IMG/VR virus record: IMGVR_UViG_3300042261_000978
Location: 1 to 24,097 of that record
Length of the DNA: 24,097 nucleotides
Source: a virus
Strand: one strand, 5' to 3'
Positions within the stretch are counted from its first letter, which is position 1; every line of letters starts with the position of its first letter. Below, one piece after another: positions 1 to 5,290 of the stretch. The translations under genes and the position numbers were made by a program. The notes below the pieces were generated by a model. The model searched no databases. It was not told the DNA's origin and saw nothing but the letters and a program-made list of their open reading frames with translations.

Positions 1-243
1 CAACTTCGTTATCATAATCTTCGCAGTCTCGATGAGCGTATCTACTTGGCACCCATTCACTCCGTGTTCTTTGATAGGGCCGTTTTGGATGCGAAAGCTA
101 ATGCAGTTCATGCGGTCCGTGATGTTGATTGGATACTCATCACGCATTTTATCAAAATCATCCCATGACATTCCTTCTGGTTTGTCGCGCACAACCTTGA
201 ATCCACCAATCTCAGTCAAACCCTTCAAAGTTTCCAAAGCCAT
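1..243 (-). CDS. Acb2/Tad1-like small protein, candidate nucleotide sponge (partial)
   Basis: The reading frame opens at an ATG (241-243) behind a GAGGAG ribosome site and stays open for 81 codons to the left edge, so the C-terminus is missing. The visible residues include a short N-terminal segment with GGFKVVRDKPEGMSWDDF, then ITDRMNCISFRIQNGPIKE and GVNGCQVDTLIETAK, with the beginning of a long helix. From memory, this resembles phage proteins assigned to the Acb2/Tad1 hairpin-domain family, which bind and sequester the cyclic nucleotides or cyclic ADP-ribose signals of CBASS and Thoeris defence. No search could be run, and the diagnostic C-terminal helix lies outside the window. It is the last visible gene of the leftward early operon, a normal place for counter-defence genes. 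Alternatively it is an uncharacterised early protein. The gene itself is certain and the function is only probable. Confidence 0.6.
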   Translation of the reverse strand, partial: MALETLKGLTEIGGFKVVRDKPEGMSWDDFDKMRDEYPINITDRMNCISFRIQNGPIKEHGVNGCQVDTLIETAKIMITKL

Positions 244-248
244 ATCTA

Positions 249-368
249 TCACTCCTCAGTTAAAATCGTCCACAGGGCGAATGCCCCAAGTACAGCCAGC
301 ATCAGCACAATGCCTCCGCCAATGATGCCAAAAATCCACATAATCCAAGCCGGAATTGTGATGGTCAT
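249..368 (-). CDS. 39-residue single-span membrane protein
   Basis: This frame runs from ATG at 366-368 to TGA at 249-251. It is preceded by a strong AAGGAGG ribosome site, and the start overlaps the stop of the upstream gene by four bases (ATGA). Nearly the whole product (about residues 5-35) is hydrophobic, with the glycine-rich stretch FGIIGGGIVLMLAVLGAFAL and a short acidic tail ILTEE. That predicts one inner-membrane span. It sits between a hypothetical gene and the Acb2/Tad1-like gene, whose own ribosome site lies over its stop codon. Its function is unknown. Small phage membrane proteins of this type can be superinfection-exclusion, lysis-timing or defence-modulating peptides, but nothing in the sequence decides this. 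The overlaps and ribosome sites at both ends make translation very likely. Confidence 0.7.
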   Translation of the reverse strand: MTITIPAWIMWIFGIIGGGIVLMLAVLGAFALWTILTEE

Positions 369-649
369 TTCAAAGCCTCCTTGCAATCCCATTTCCTCAC
401 GGCTTCCTGAGCTGTCTCTAATGCATTGCCGTAGCCTTCATACGGCATGAACTCTCCGCAGCACCAGTGTTCGTCGTCCCATGCCTTTGCGAGTTCTCTG
501 ACCAATGCGCGAGCTTCGTCGCGTTCCTTCACAACTATTTCATATTCGTTGTACTCAATCAAATCTCCTTCCGGGTCTGGTGTAATTGAAACCGGAGAGA
601 ACACGTTGAATGGATTTAACTCTGACCTATATCTCACTCCCTCATTCAT
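365..649 (-). CDS. Hypothetical 94-residue early protein
   Basis: A leftward gene of the early operon that I do not recognise. An upstream GTG at 653-655 is possible, but ATG at 647-649 is preferred because GGAGG lies five bases upstream of it. The N-terminal third is beta-like and acidic (GDLIEYNEYEIVV). A charged helix follows (KERDEARALVRELAKAW), then DDEHWCCGEF and another helix ending in WDCKEALK. The helix-CC-helix arrangement resembles small phage proteins with a terminal helical repeat, but no catalytic motif is seen. It overlaps the upstream zinc-finger gene by eight bases and the downstream membrane peptide by four, so it is translationally coupled to both. Confidence 0.75.
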   Translation of the reverse strand: MNEGVRYRSELNPFNVFSPVSITPDPEGDLIEYNEYEIVVKERDEARALVRELAKAWDDEHWCCGEFMPYEGYGNALETAQEAVRKWDCKEALK

Positions 650-833
650 CCTCACCTCCGCAGTCTGCGTGCTCTTTGCAGAAACCCCAGCAAAGCGCCT
701 CCGTCACCCACAATTCAAGCGGTAGATGGAGCTTATACTCTCCGCCACACTTCGCACATTCAAGTCGATTTGCATTGATAAAACAGTGCTTCTTTCCTCG
801 TTCAATTGCTTCGCAGTCTTCATCGGTTATCAT
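642..833 (-). CDS. Small CCHC-type zinc-finger protein
   Basis: This 63-residue leftward gene starts at an ATG overlapping the previous stop (ATGA), with GAGGG upstream. The core is CAKCGG, then a hydrophobic LHLPLELW segment, then F-x3-H-x2-C (FCKEHADC). This C-x2-C plus H/C pattern matches a zinc-binding fold common in small phage proteins of unknown function. Zinc binding is inferred from the ligand spacing. It may bind DNA, RNA or a host protein. It lies in the run of small cysteine-containing genes of the early operon. Confidence 0.7.
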   Translation of the reverse strand: MITDEDCEAIERGKKHCFINANRLECAKCGGEYKLHLPLELWVTEALCWGFCKEHADCGGEDE

Positions 834-1024
834 TTTTCAACCCTCTTCAACGGACACCCAACTGGCCTTGGCGTTACCCAATTCGGTGTGCCTTTTCCAC
901 GGTTTTCCTCTCGCATCCAGAATTTTCCTAACTTGCACTCTGGGTGCTCTCCCATGAGCGAAAGGCACGGACACTCGTTGCAGATATTGTCTTCGTCCAG
1001 CCAGATTTCAGCCTGGTACAGCAT
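830..1024 (-). CDS. Small cysteine-rich hypothetical protein
   Basis: A 64-residue leftward gene with a purine-rich ribosome site (GAGGGAGAAAGAAG) directly before the ATG. Its cysteines are arranged as CNECPCL, then PECKLG, then a final RPVGCPL near the C-terminus. Small phage proteins with CP...C...RPxxCPL spacing are frequent, and they are generally assumed to bind zinc, although their function is unknown. It overlaps the downstream zinc-finger gene by four bases and the upstream gene by 17 bases in another frame, typical of this compact operon. Confidence 0.7.
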   Translation of the reverse strand: MLYQAEIWLDEDNICNECPCLSLMGEHPECKLGKFWMREENRGKGTPNWVTPRPVGCPLKRVEK

Positions 1025-1286
1025 CTTCTTTCTCCCTCACAGCCCAGAGGCTCCAAACGCCTCCAGAGTCCACAAAGCAGTAGTCCCCTTTTTCGGGAAT
1101 CACCTGAGAACTCGGAGTTCTCTCGATGGTGATTCTCTCGCCGGTACACTCGTACAGCTTCGTGCCTTTCCTTCTCAGGCGATGGCATATGAAGCGGGTT
1201 CCTGCGATGCGCCAGACCACATAAAGCCTGCCATAGCTGGTGGACTCTAATATCTCTGACCACGTCCTTGTGCTTTTACTTTGCAT
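1008..1286 (-). CDS. Hypothetical 92-residue early protein
   Basis: A leftward gene whose ATG (1284-1286) lies within the end of the upstream zinc-ribbon gene. The ribosome site is weak, which suggests translation coupled to the upstream gene. The product is basic and beta-rich (YGRLYVVWRIAG, RKGTKLYECTGERI, KGDYCFVDSGGVWSLWAV). I recognise no domain. The pattern of short strands and aromatic residues could be a small beta-barrel, but that is speculative. A competing minus-strand frame at 928-1263 covers the same DNA. It is rejected because it overlaps both neighbours far more deeply and has an arginine-rich shadow composition. Confidence 0.6.
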   Translation of the reverse strand: MQSKSTRTWSEILESTSYGRLYVVWRIAGTRFICHRLRRKGTKLYECTGERITIERTPSSQVIPEKGDYCFVDSGGVWSLWAVREKEDAVPG

Positions 1287-1626
1287 GTTTCTGCATCTTT
1301 CGCAGGCATGAAATGCACGTCACTTCGGCAGGGTTCCAGGTCATATTCCGTGCATGGACTAAAGAAACTCCGCACACCATTGAATCTTCCCTCGCCATAT
1401 GTGTTGGGGGAATTCTCTTCTCTGGTGGGTGCGGGGAATCTTTCATGCGCCAATGAATCCGCTGGCAGCCACAACTTTTGCGTGCATTTCCACCCCATGG
1501 CTGGCACACAATTACACGCTGGCCACACACGCACTGGCAAACCCACTGCTTGCCGACCACCTTTTCAAGTACCGTGAAGTGGTTGAATTTTGCTCCTGGG
1601 GAGCATTTGTTATCTTGTTTTTTCAT
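1276..1626 (-). CDS. AP2/HNH-associated zinc-ribbon protein
   Basis: The N-terminal half has G-x-KFNHFTVLEKV, then WVCQCVCG and KSCGCQR. This is the pattern of the zinc ribbon that begins many phage AP2- or HNH-type proteins (a GxxFGxLTV..W.C.CDCG...SCGC arrangement). The second half has another cysteine set, VCGVSL followed by EVTCISCLRK, typical of short phage zinc ribbons. No complete HNH or AP2 DNA-binding region is visible, so this may be a regulator or a homing-type remnant and not an active endonuclease. The chosen ATG (1624-1626) overlaps the Lar-like gene. An ATG six codons upstream (1642-1644) has a better-spaced GGAG and is a fair alternative giving 122 residues. Confidence 0.65.
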   Translation of the reverse strand: MKKQDNKCSPGAKFNHFTVLEKVVGKQWVCQCVCGQRVIVCQPWGGNARKSCGCQRIHWRMKDSPHPPEKRIPPTHMAREDSMVCGVSLVHARNMTWNPAEVTCISCLRKMQKHAK

Positions 1627-1771
1627 TGATCCTATTCCACTCATCCGGGCTCCAACCCAAAATGCACATCGTGTTTGTATGCTGTGCACAATCTGCCCAA
1701 TTGCATCGAACCACCAGGCCATCGATTGTGGCTTGCTCCCGGGCCTTGGAGCCACAAATGCGGCAGTTCAT
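1610..1771 (-). CDS. Lar-like small zinc protein (possible restriction alleviation)
   Basis: A 53-residue leftward gene. The start is fixed by an ATGA overlap with the stop of the upstream 34-residue gene and by AGGA about nine bases before it. Two cysteine pairs (CRICGS, then VRCNWADC) are followed by LGWSPDEWNRINE. This C-x2-CGS / C-x4-C / W-x-x-D-E-A/W-WN arrangement matches the Lar_restr_allev type of zinc protein, common in phage early regions. Only a few members, such as Rac prophage Lar, are known to alleviate type I restriction. The match here is to the fold pattern, so an anti-restriction role is an inference supported by its place in the operon. Confidence 0.6.
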   Translation of the reverse strand: MNCRICGSKAREQATIDGLVVRCNWADCAQHTNTMCILGWSPDEWNRINEKTR

Positions 1772-1872
1772 AAGAACCTGTCCTGCTCGTCCTTCGCCCA
1801 TTTGTCCAGAACCTTTTCCAGCCAAACTATTCCCACGATAAGAAGAATCACGATACATACCGCCCATGTCAT
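1768..1872 (-). CDS. 34-residue membrane-anchored peptide
   Basis: A very short leftward gene from ATG 1870-1872 to TGA 1768-1770. Both ends form ATGA overlaps: its start with the stop of the 64-residue gene, and its stop with the start of the Lar-like gene. The first 18 residues are hydrophobic (TWAVCIVILLIVGIVWL). The rest is charged (EKVLDKWAKDEQDRF), so a single N-terminal membrane span with a short amphipathic cytoplasmic tail is predicted. Its function is unknown. The double overlap is strong evidence that it is translated as part of the operon. Confidence 0.65.
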   Translation of the reverse strand: MTWAVCIVILLIVGIVWLEKVLDKWAKDEQDRFL

Positions 1873-2063
1873 TGTGCCTCCGCGTCACGCTGACGAATCA
1901 TTCTCTGCCAAGCAACTGTTGATTGCATCGGTTCCTCTGCTGAATATATAGAATCAGAAAGCGACCTATGGATTGCTCGAATCTGCTCCTGGTGCTCCGG
2001 GAACTGGCGTAACAGCGCGTCGAATGCTTCTCGCACGGCGGCTGCGGGGATAACGTATTGCAT
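1869..2063 (-). CDS. Hypothetical 64-residue helical protein
   Basis: A leftward gene. The start at ATG 2061-2063 is chosen because GGAGAG lies six bases upstream, although the frame is open to 2093. The product looks helical (AAAVREAFDALLRQF, QEQIRAIHRSL, VAWQRMIRQRDAEAQ) with no cysteines and no recognisable motif. Its first 98 bases are shared, in another frame, with the 3' end of the upstream HTH gene. Codons in this frame are regular, so I consider it real. Its function is unknown. Confidence 0.6.
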   Translation of the reverse strand: MQYVIPAAAVREAFDALLRQFPEHQEQIRAIHRSLSDSIYSAEEPMQSTVAWQRMIRQRDAEAQ

Positions 2064-2319
2064 GTTGTTCTCTCCAATCTCTGTGGTGGACAAGGATAAG
2101 TGATGTGAGCTTTTGACGTTCTCGTTCTGTCAGCTCTTCGTGAGCAGTGGCAATGATGCTTTGGACTTTCTCAGCGTTGGGAAACTTCTTCGCGAGCTTC
2201 CAGGAGCTAACGGACTGCCGGGAACATCGCAGAGCAGCGGCGGCGTTTTCATCGCCCTGCTGTCGGCAGATTTCGCTCACATAAAAGATTGCCAACCGCT
2301 GCACAAAAGTTCCAATCAT
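1966..2319 (-). CDS. Helix-turn-helix protein, Cro/Bet-neighbour type
   Basis: This frame starts at ATG 2317-2319, giving a one-base TGATG overlap with the stop of the bet gene. A GTG one codon earlier is less likely. Residues around 22-52 contain GDENAAAALRCSRQSVSSWK, a plausible helix-turn-helix, so it may bind DNA. Residues after about 85 are arginine- and proline-rich (RYPRSRRARSIRRAV) and lie in the region that also encodes the next gene in another frame. That suggests the tail is a loose extension evolved by overprinting. Its target is unknown. As the gene after bet it could regulate the operon. Confidence 0.6.
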   Translation of the reverse strand: MIGTFVQRLAIFYVSEICRQQGDENAAAALRCSRQSVSSWKLAKKFPNAEKVQSIIATAHEELTERERQKLTSLILVHHRDWREQHAIRYPRSRRARSIRRAVTPVPGAPGADSSNP

Positions 2320-3110
2320 CACACATCCTGCACGCTTTGGAGTTCTCGTAGAAACTGGTCAAGCACGGCGTAAACGTCGGCCTTGGTCGCAGGGATTCGG
2401 TCGATGAGCAGGCTCATGATCTTCTGTGCGTGGGTGCGCTTCCACTCGGCGGGCACCACTGCTTCAGCACACCAGGCCGAGACGAGGGCGAGGTGGTCTG
2501 GATTGCCGCGCTGAAAGAGCACGGGGCCGGGGGGCAGAACTTCAGGCTCGGGCTGTGGTTGCCTTCTGGGTTGAACAGGTGGTAGTTTTTCATCAGCCTG
2601 TTCCATCTCTTCTGTGCCGTACAGACCACTTAATTCCTGAGGGAATGCCTTGCGTAAAGCGAGCATTTCGCTGCATTTTGCGGCCATTACATCAGGCATT
2701 TTCTTCCATATCGGCGTCCCTGCATCGTAGGCATCGAGGCGAGCGACAGCCCACATAGGCTCCTTGAAGTCAGTCCTCAACACACCAACCTTCGCAGCGA
2801 CTGGTGGCTTCTTCTGAAGCCAAACGTCTGTCCACACGCCATCATCTCCACACCAGAAGGGGCCGATCTGCCCAGCATATTTTCCAGTCCTTTCGGCAAT
2901 CAAGCGAAAGCCATCGATGCTGATTTGAATCGTGCGCTTCCCCCCACGATCAATCGAGTAGATTTGTCGGGAAATCGCATCCAGGCCCGTGCGCTTGCAT
3001 TGAGCAAGGAAAAACTTCAGTTCTATATCTGATGAGCCTTTTGCTACTGTGTTCTTGATAAGCGTGATTTCTTCTTCTGACAATTCCCTAGTGACTAATG
3101 CTGTGCTCAT
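2319..3110 (-). CDS. bet: Redbeta/RecT-family single-strand annealing protein
   Basis: A 263-residue protein of the Red-beta type. It binds single-stranded DNA and anneals complementary strands in phage recombination and end repair. The family core is clear: [19 protein letters not shown], then the block [19 protein letters not shown], then [19 protein letters not shown], and [20 protein letters not shown] leading to GLYGTEEM. A proline-rich linker (about residues 175-195) leads to a small C-terminal domain, where members of this family contact partner nuclease or SSB proteins. The length is normal for the family. The start has AAAGG upstream and overlaps the previous gene by four bases. No exonuclease gene lies next to it, so its partner is either outside the window or the VRR-NUC protein encoded at 6323-6772. 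Confidence 0.93.
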   Translation of the reverse strand: MSTALVTRELSEEEITLIKNTVAKGSSDIELKFFLAQCKRTGLDAISRQIYSIDRGGKRTIQISIDGFRLIAERTGKYAGQIGPFWCGDDGVWTDVWLQKKPPVAAKVGVLRTDFKEPMWAVARLDAYDAGTPIWKKMPDVMAAKCSEMLALRKAFPQELSGLYGTEEMEQADEKLPPVQPRRQPQPEPEVLPPGPVLFQRGNPDHLALVSAWCAEAVVPAEWKRTHAQKIMSLLIDRIPATKADVYAVLDQFLRELQSVQDV

Positions 3111-3331
3111 TGTGTTACCTTTGCTGAGACGAGTTGAATTAGATCTGAGATTCTATACAGACGGCAGTTTCCCACGAAACGAAATCGTGGGCGTTTCACC
3201 TCATCAAGTGCCCAGGGTGCAAGCCATTGAAGGCCCTGCTCCTGCAGCTCGCGTGCTGAGACTTCGAAGTGCCCCATTACCGAAAAAGTTTTGAGTGCAA
3301 GCAGGGCTTTTCTAAACTCTGCGTGGTCCAT
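3107..3331 (-). CDS. Small putative DNA-binding protein, first gene of left operon
   Basis: The first leftward gene, starting at ATG 3329-3331 with an excellent AAGGAGAGG ribosome site. The 74-residue product has [19 protein letters not shown] followed by [18 protein letters not shown]. The order helix, basic wing, then YRISDL resembles the small winged-helix excisionase/MerR-like folds, but the match is weak. Its stop overlaps the bet start by four bases. As first gene behind the divergent control region it is a reasonable candidate regulator of that switch, though this is inference. Confidence 0.65.
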   Translation of the reverse strand: MDHAEFRKALLALKTFSVMGHFEVSARELQEQGLQWLAPWALDEVKRPRFRFVGNCRLYRISDLIQLVSAKVTQ

Positions 3332-3369
3332 TATTCCTCTCCTTTGAGAAGGTTGCGTCTGACGGGCTG

Positions 3370-3409
3370 CTTGACAGTATGATTATCATTCGTGTAAGGT
3401 GCTGTCAAG
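3370..3409. promoter_or_regulatory. Divergent early control region with inverted repeat
   Basis: A perfect 8-bp inverted repeat, CTTGACAG at 3370-3377 and CTGTCAAG at 3402-3409, flanks an AT-rich core. Each arm contains a consensus -35 hexamer (TTGACA), one on each strand, pointing inward. On the plus strand a weak -10 lies near 3394-3400 (TGTAAGGT). On the minus strand GATAAT is read from 3387 to 3382, only 15 bases from its -35. Two overlapping, face-to-face promoters serving the left operon (start 3331) and right operon (start 3426) are therefore likely. The arms may also bind a repressor or activator. The promoters are predictions. Confidence 0.55.
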
Positions 3410-3425
3410 ATTTCAAGGGGAAAAT

Positions 3426-3617
3426 ATGGACGATGATAAAGACGTCATCACGACGAAAGAGCTATGTGAGAGGCTGAAAATATCGAGACAAACGCTACAT
3501 GCATGGCGGTCGCAGGATATTATGCCGCGTCCGCTGGCATCACCGGGTAAGCGCGGGATGTTACGCTGGAGATGGTCTGAGATTGAGAACTGGCTTCGTA
3601 GCAGCGATAGGCGGTGA
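3426..3617 (+). CDS. AlpA/MerR-like helix-turn-helix regulator
   Basis: A 63-residue rightward protein. The start ATG 3426 is chosen over an upstream ATG at 3399 because AAGGGG sits five bases before it. The sequence VITTKELCERLKISRQTLHA is a clear helix-turn-helix. It is followed by MPRPLASPGKRGMLRWRWSE, IENWL, the wing and final helix of the AlpA/HTH_17 family. Members are small DNA-binding regulators or excisionases. As the first gene of the right operon, directly at the divergent promoter, it is the obvious candidate to bind the inverted repeat. Its stop overlaps the GTG start of the initiator gene. Confidence 0.8.
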   Translation: MDDDKDVITTKELCERLKISRQTLHAWRSQDIMPRPLASPGKRGMLRWRWSEIENWLRSSDRR

Positions 3618-4783
3618 ACGTGGCATATGCACAGGTAAACACAGAAGTGTTCGACAACCTGAAGACCAAAAAAGCTGCTCGTGACCTGGGCGTCACACCC
3701 GTGTGCTTCGTCGGACACATGGCCAGTCTTTGGTGCTGGTGCTGGTTCAATGCACCAGATGGGGCTCTCGACGGCATTGATCCAATTGATATTGCTGACG
3801 CAGCTCGGTGGCCGGGGGACCCCGAACGGTTTTTCGCAGTGCTGGTCAATCGTGAGTGGATTGTGGTCGAAAATGACCAGATTATGATCCATGACTGGTT
3901 CGAACACACGGGCAAGATACTGTTATCACATGAAAGAACACTGAAACGGAAAAAGAAACATCGTGACAAGAACGTCTCTCGGGACGTCTCTCGGGACGTC
4001 TCTCGGGACGTCTCTCGGGACGTCTCTCGGGACGCCGAAAAACCATCCATATTAGATCAGATCAGATCAGATCAAAACAAAATACCAAATACATCCCCTT
4101 CGGGGAGCGAAAACGCTTGCGAGGTGCTTCCGGCTGTCGCCGGTTCGCCCTCGCTGCCCGACTTCGAAGGGAATGCGAAAGAGCCGCTTAAGGACGTCCA
4201 ATGCATCGAACCCACACAGACCCACCAACCGACCCGGAAAAAACGAACCACGGGCAAATCTGACGCCATTGCTTCGGTCGTTCAGGAGCCCAGCACGGCT
4301 ATCGCGCCGGTGATGGGGGAACGCACGAAAAAGAAGCACGACGACAAGACGGACGGGTCGAAGGTGTGGGATGCGTATTCAGCTTCGATGCAACGACACT
4401 GGGGGATGACGCCTCCGCGCAGCGCGAAGACCTCGGCGCTGGCGAAACAGCTTGTCGATCTGGTTGGGGTAGATCAGGCGACACGGATTGCGACGTACTA
4501 CCCTTCACGGCGGGATCGGTACTATGTGGCCAAAGGCCACCCATTCGGCATTGTCGTGTCTGACCACATGAAATTACTAAGAGAAATAACGAGTGGATAC
4601 AAGATGTGCGAAGAGATCGTGACGCATTTCGTTGAAGGAGAACAACGCGAAGAATCGAAAAAACTGCATGAAAACGAGGTTATCGTGAATCCATTACTTA
4701 TGGATGAAGACGAATACATTGAATATCGAAAAAGAAAAGAGCTTGTAGAAGTGCAATATGATATCAAACTTATGGAGGGATAA
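3614..4783 (+). CDS. Phage replication initiator with internal repeat region
   Basis: A 389-residue protein starting at GTG 3614 in a GTGA overlap. The N-terminal part (about residues 1-115) has the winged-helix style of phage replisome organisers (helical regions, then FNAPDGALDGIDPIDIADAA, then VNREWIVVENDQIMIHDWFE). Residues about 120-140 are five copies of the tetrapeptide VSRD, encoded by 12-bp DNA repeats. A long, charged, low-complexity linker (140-255) follows. A second folded domain (from about DGSKVWDAYSASMQRHW to the end) resembles the C-terminal domains that recruit a helicase or loader. It presumably binds the origin inside its own gene and loads the replicative helicase with the product of the next gene. 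The family assignment is by architecture and context. Confidence 0.75.
   Translation: MNVAYAQVNTEVFDNLKTKKAARDLGVTPVCFVGHMASLWCWCWFNAPDGALDGIDPIDIADAARWPGDPERFFAVLVNREWIVVENDQIMIHDWFEHTGKILLSHERTLKRKKKHRDKNVSRDVSRDVSRDVSRDVSRDAEKPSILDQIRSDQNKIPNTSPSGSENACEVLPAVAGSPSLPDFEGNAKEPLKDVQCIEPTQTHQPTRKKRTTGKSDAIASVVQEPSTAIAPVMGERTKKKHDDKTDGSKVWDAYSASMQRHWGMTPPRSAKTSALAKQLVDLVGVDQATRIATYYPSRRDRYYVAKGHPFGIVVSDHMKLLREITSGYKMCEEIVTHFVEGEQREESKKLHENEVIVNPLLMDEDEYIEYRKRKELVEVQYDIKLMEG
3971..4030 (+). repeat. Five tandem 12-bp repeats (candidate iterons)
   Basis: Five head-to-tail copies of GACGTCTCTCGG. The first copy differs only in its first base, and the others are identical. Each unit includes the palindrome GACGTC. 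They lie inside the initiator gene, as the iterons of lambda lie inside gene O, and are in frame, giving (VSRD)5. Perfect identity at the DNA level, including wobble positions, fits either recent slippage or selection as protein-binding sites. Confidence 0.85.
4055..4074. repeat. Four tandem GATCA repeats, AT-rich candidate unwinding element
   Basis: Four exact copies of GATCA, preceded by CCATCCATATTA and followed by the A-rich AAACAAAATACCAAATACA. The five-base period does not match the codon period, so the repetition is not explained by protein repetition. GATC is the Dam target. With the 12-bp repeats just upstream, this looks like the AT-rich opening element of a phage origin, roughly 3971-4095. 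Confidence 0.6.
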
Positions 4784-5290
4784 ATGTACATATCAGAAGC
4801 TGAATTTATGGAAAGCTGCAGAATCCTGGCAGACGCCTGCAGCCGACCTTTCTCAGAGAAATTGTCACTGTACTGGTACAAGAAAATCAGAGTCGCTGAC
4901 GCCGGAAAAGTCGTTGCTGCTATGAATATCTTTGTGACCCGAGGCAAATGGCCATCTCTCGAAGACCTCATGGAGGAGGTCGGCGTGGTGCCACCGATGG
5001 ACCGAAAAGAAAAAGAGGCAGTTGAATCAAGAGAACGGAATACACCGAAACCAGACACAAACGACGAATACCACGATGCTCGCACGTCCTACGGAGATAT
5101 GGTTTTCAGCATCAAAGAACGGCAGGGTGAAAACGCGAGGGCCAATCGCTGGAGGCAAAAGCTCATTGAGCTTGGGTGGACAATTTACAAAGAATACAAG
5201 TACGAAAATCTGGACGGGATGACCGGTGGGAAAATCAATATGCAAGTGAAAGACCAGCGGACAGTGATACATGCAGAGAGGTGGAAATGA
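4784..5290 (+). CDS. Putative helicase loader (G39P-like N-terminus)
   Basis: A 168-residue protein whose ATG directly follows the initiator stop, with GGAGGG upstream. The first 65 residues (SEAEFMESCRILADACSRP, then LYWYKKI, then VAAMNIFVTRGKWPSLEDLM) match the compact helical pattern of phage helicase loaders and inhibitors such as G39P, in which W-x-P-T/S-x-x-D/E-L ends the domain. The rest is charged and probably flexible, ending in a mixed basic segment. Position behind an initiator supports a loader role. It does not contain a Walker motif, so it is not a DnaC-type ATPase. Moderate confidence in the function, high in the gene. Confidence 0.65.
   Translation: MYISEAEFMESCRILADACSRPFSEKLSLYWYKKIRVADAGKVVAAMNIFVTRGKWPSLEDLMEEVGVVPPMDRKEKEAVESRERNTPKPDTNDEYHDARTSYGDMVFSIKERQGENARANRWRQKLIELGWTIYKEYKYENLDGMTGGKINMQVKDQRTVIHAERWK

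Noticed and set aside
726-1250. 174-residue plus-strand open frame
   Set aside because: It lies antisense to three overlapping minus-strand genes with good ribosome sites and zinc-ligand patterns. It has no ribosome site of its own and a shadow-like composition.
928-1263. 111-residue minus-strand frame in competition with the 1008-1286 gene
   Set aside because: Arginine/serine-rich shadow composition, deep overlap with both neighbours and no ribosome site.
1276-1755. Longer version of the zinc-ribbon gene starting at 1755
   Set aside because: It would overlap the Lar-like gene almost entirely. Starts at 1626 or 1644 have ribosome sites and fit the operon spacing.
3426-3617. Excisionase for a site-specific integrase
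   Set aside because: The fold allows it, but no integrase or attachment site is visible in the window, so only a general HTH regulator call is made.
3971-4074. CRISPR array
   Set aside because: The 12-bp and 5-bp repeats are directly adjacent without spacers and lie within a coding gene.
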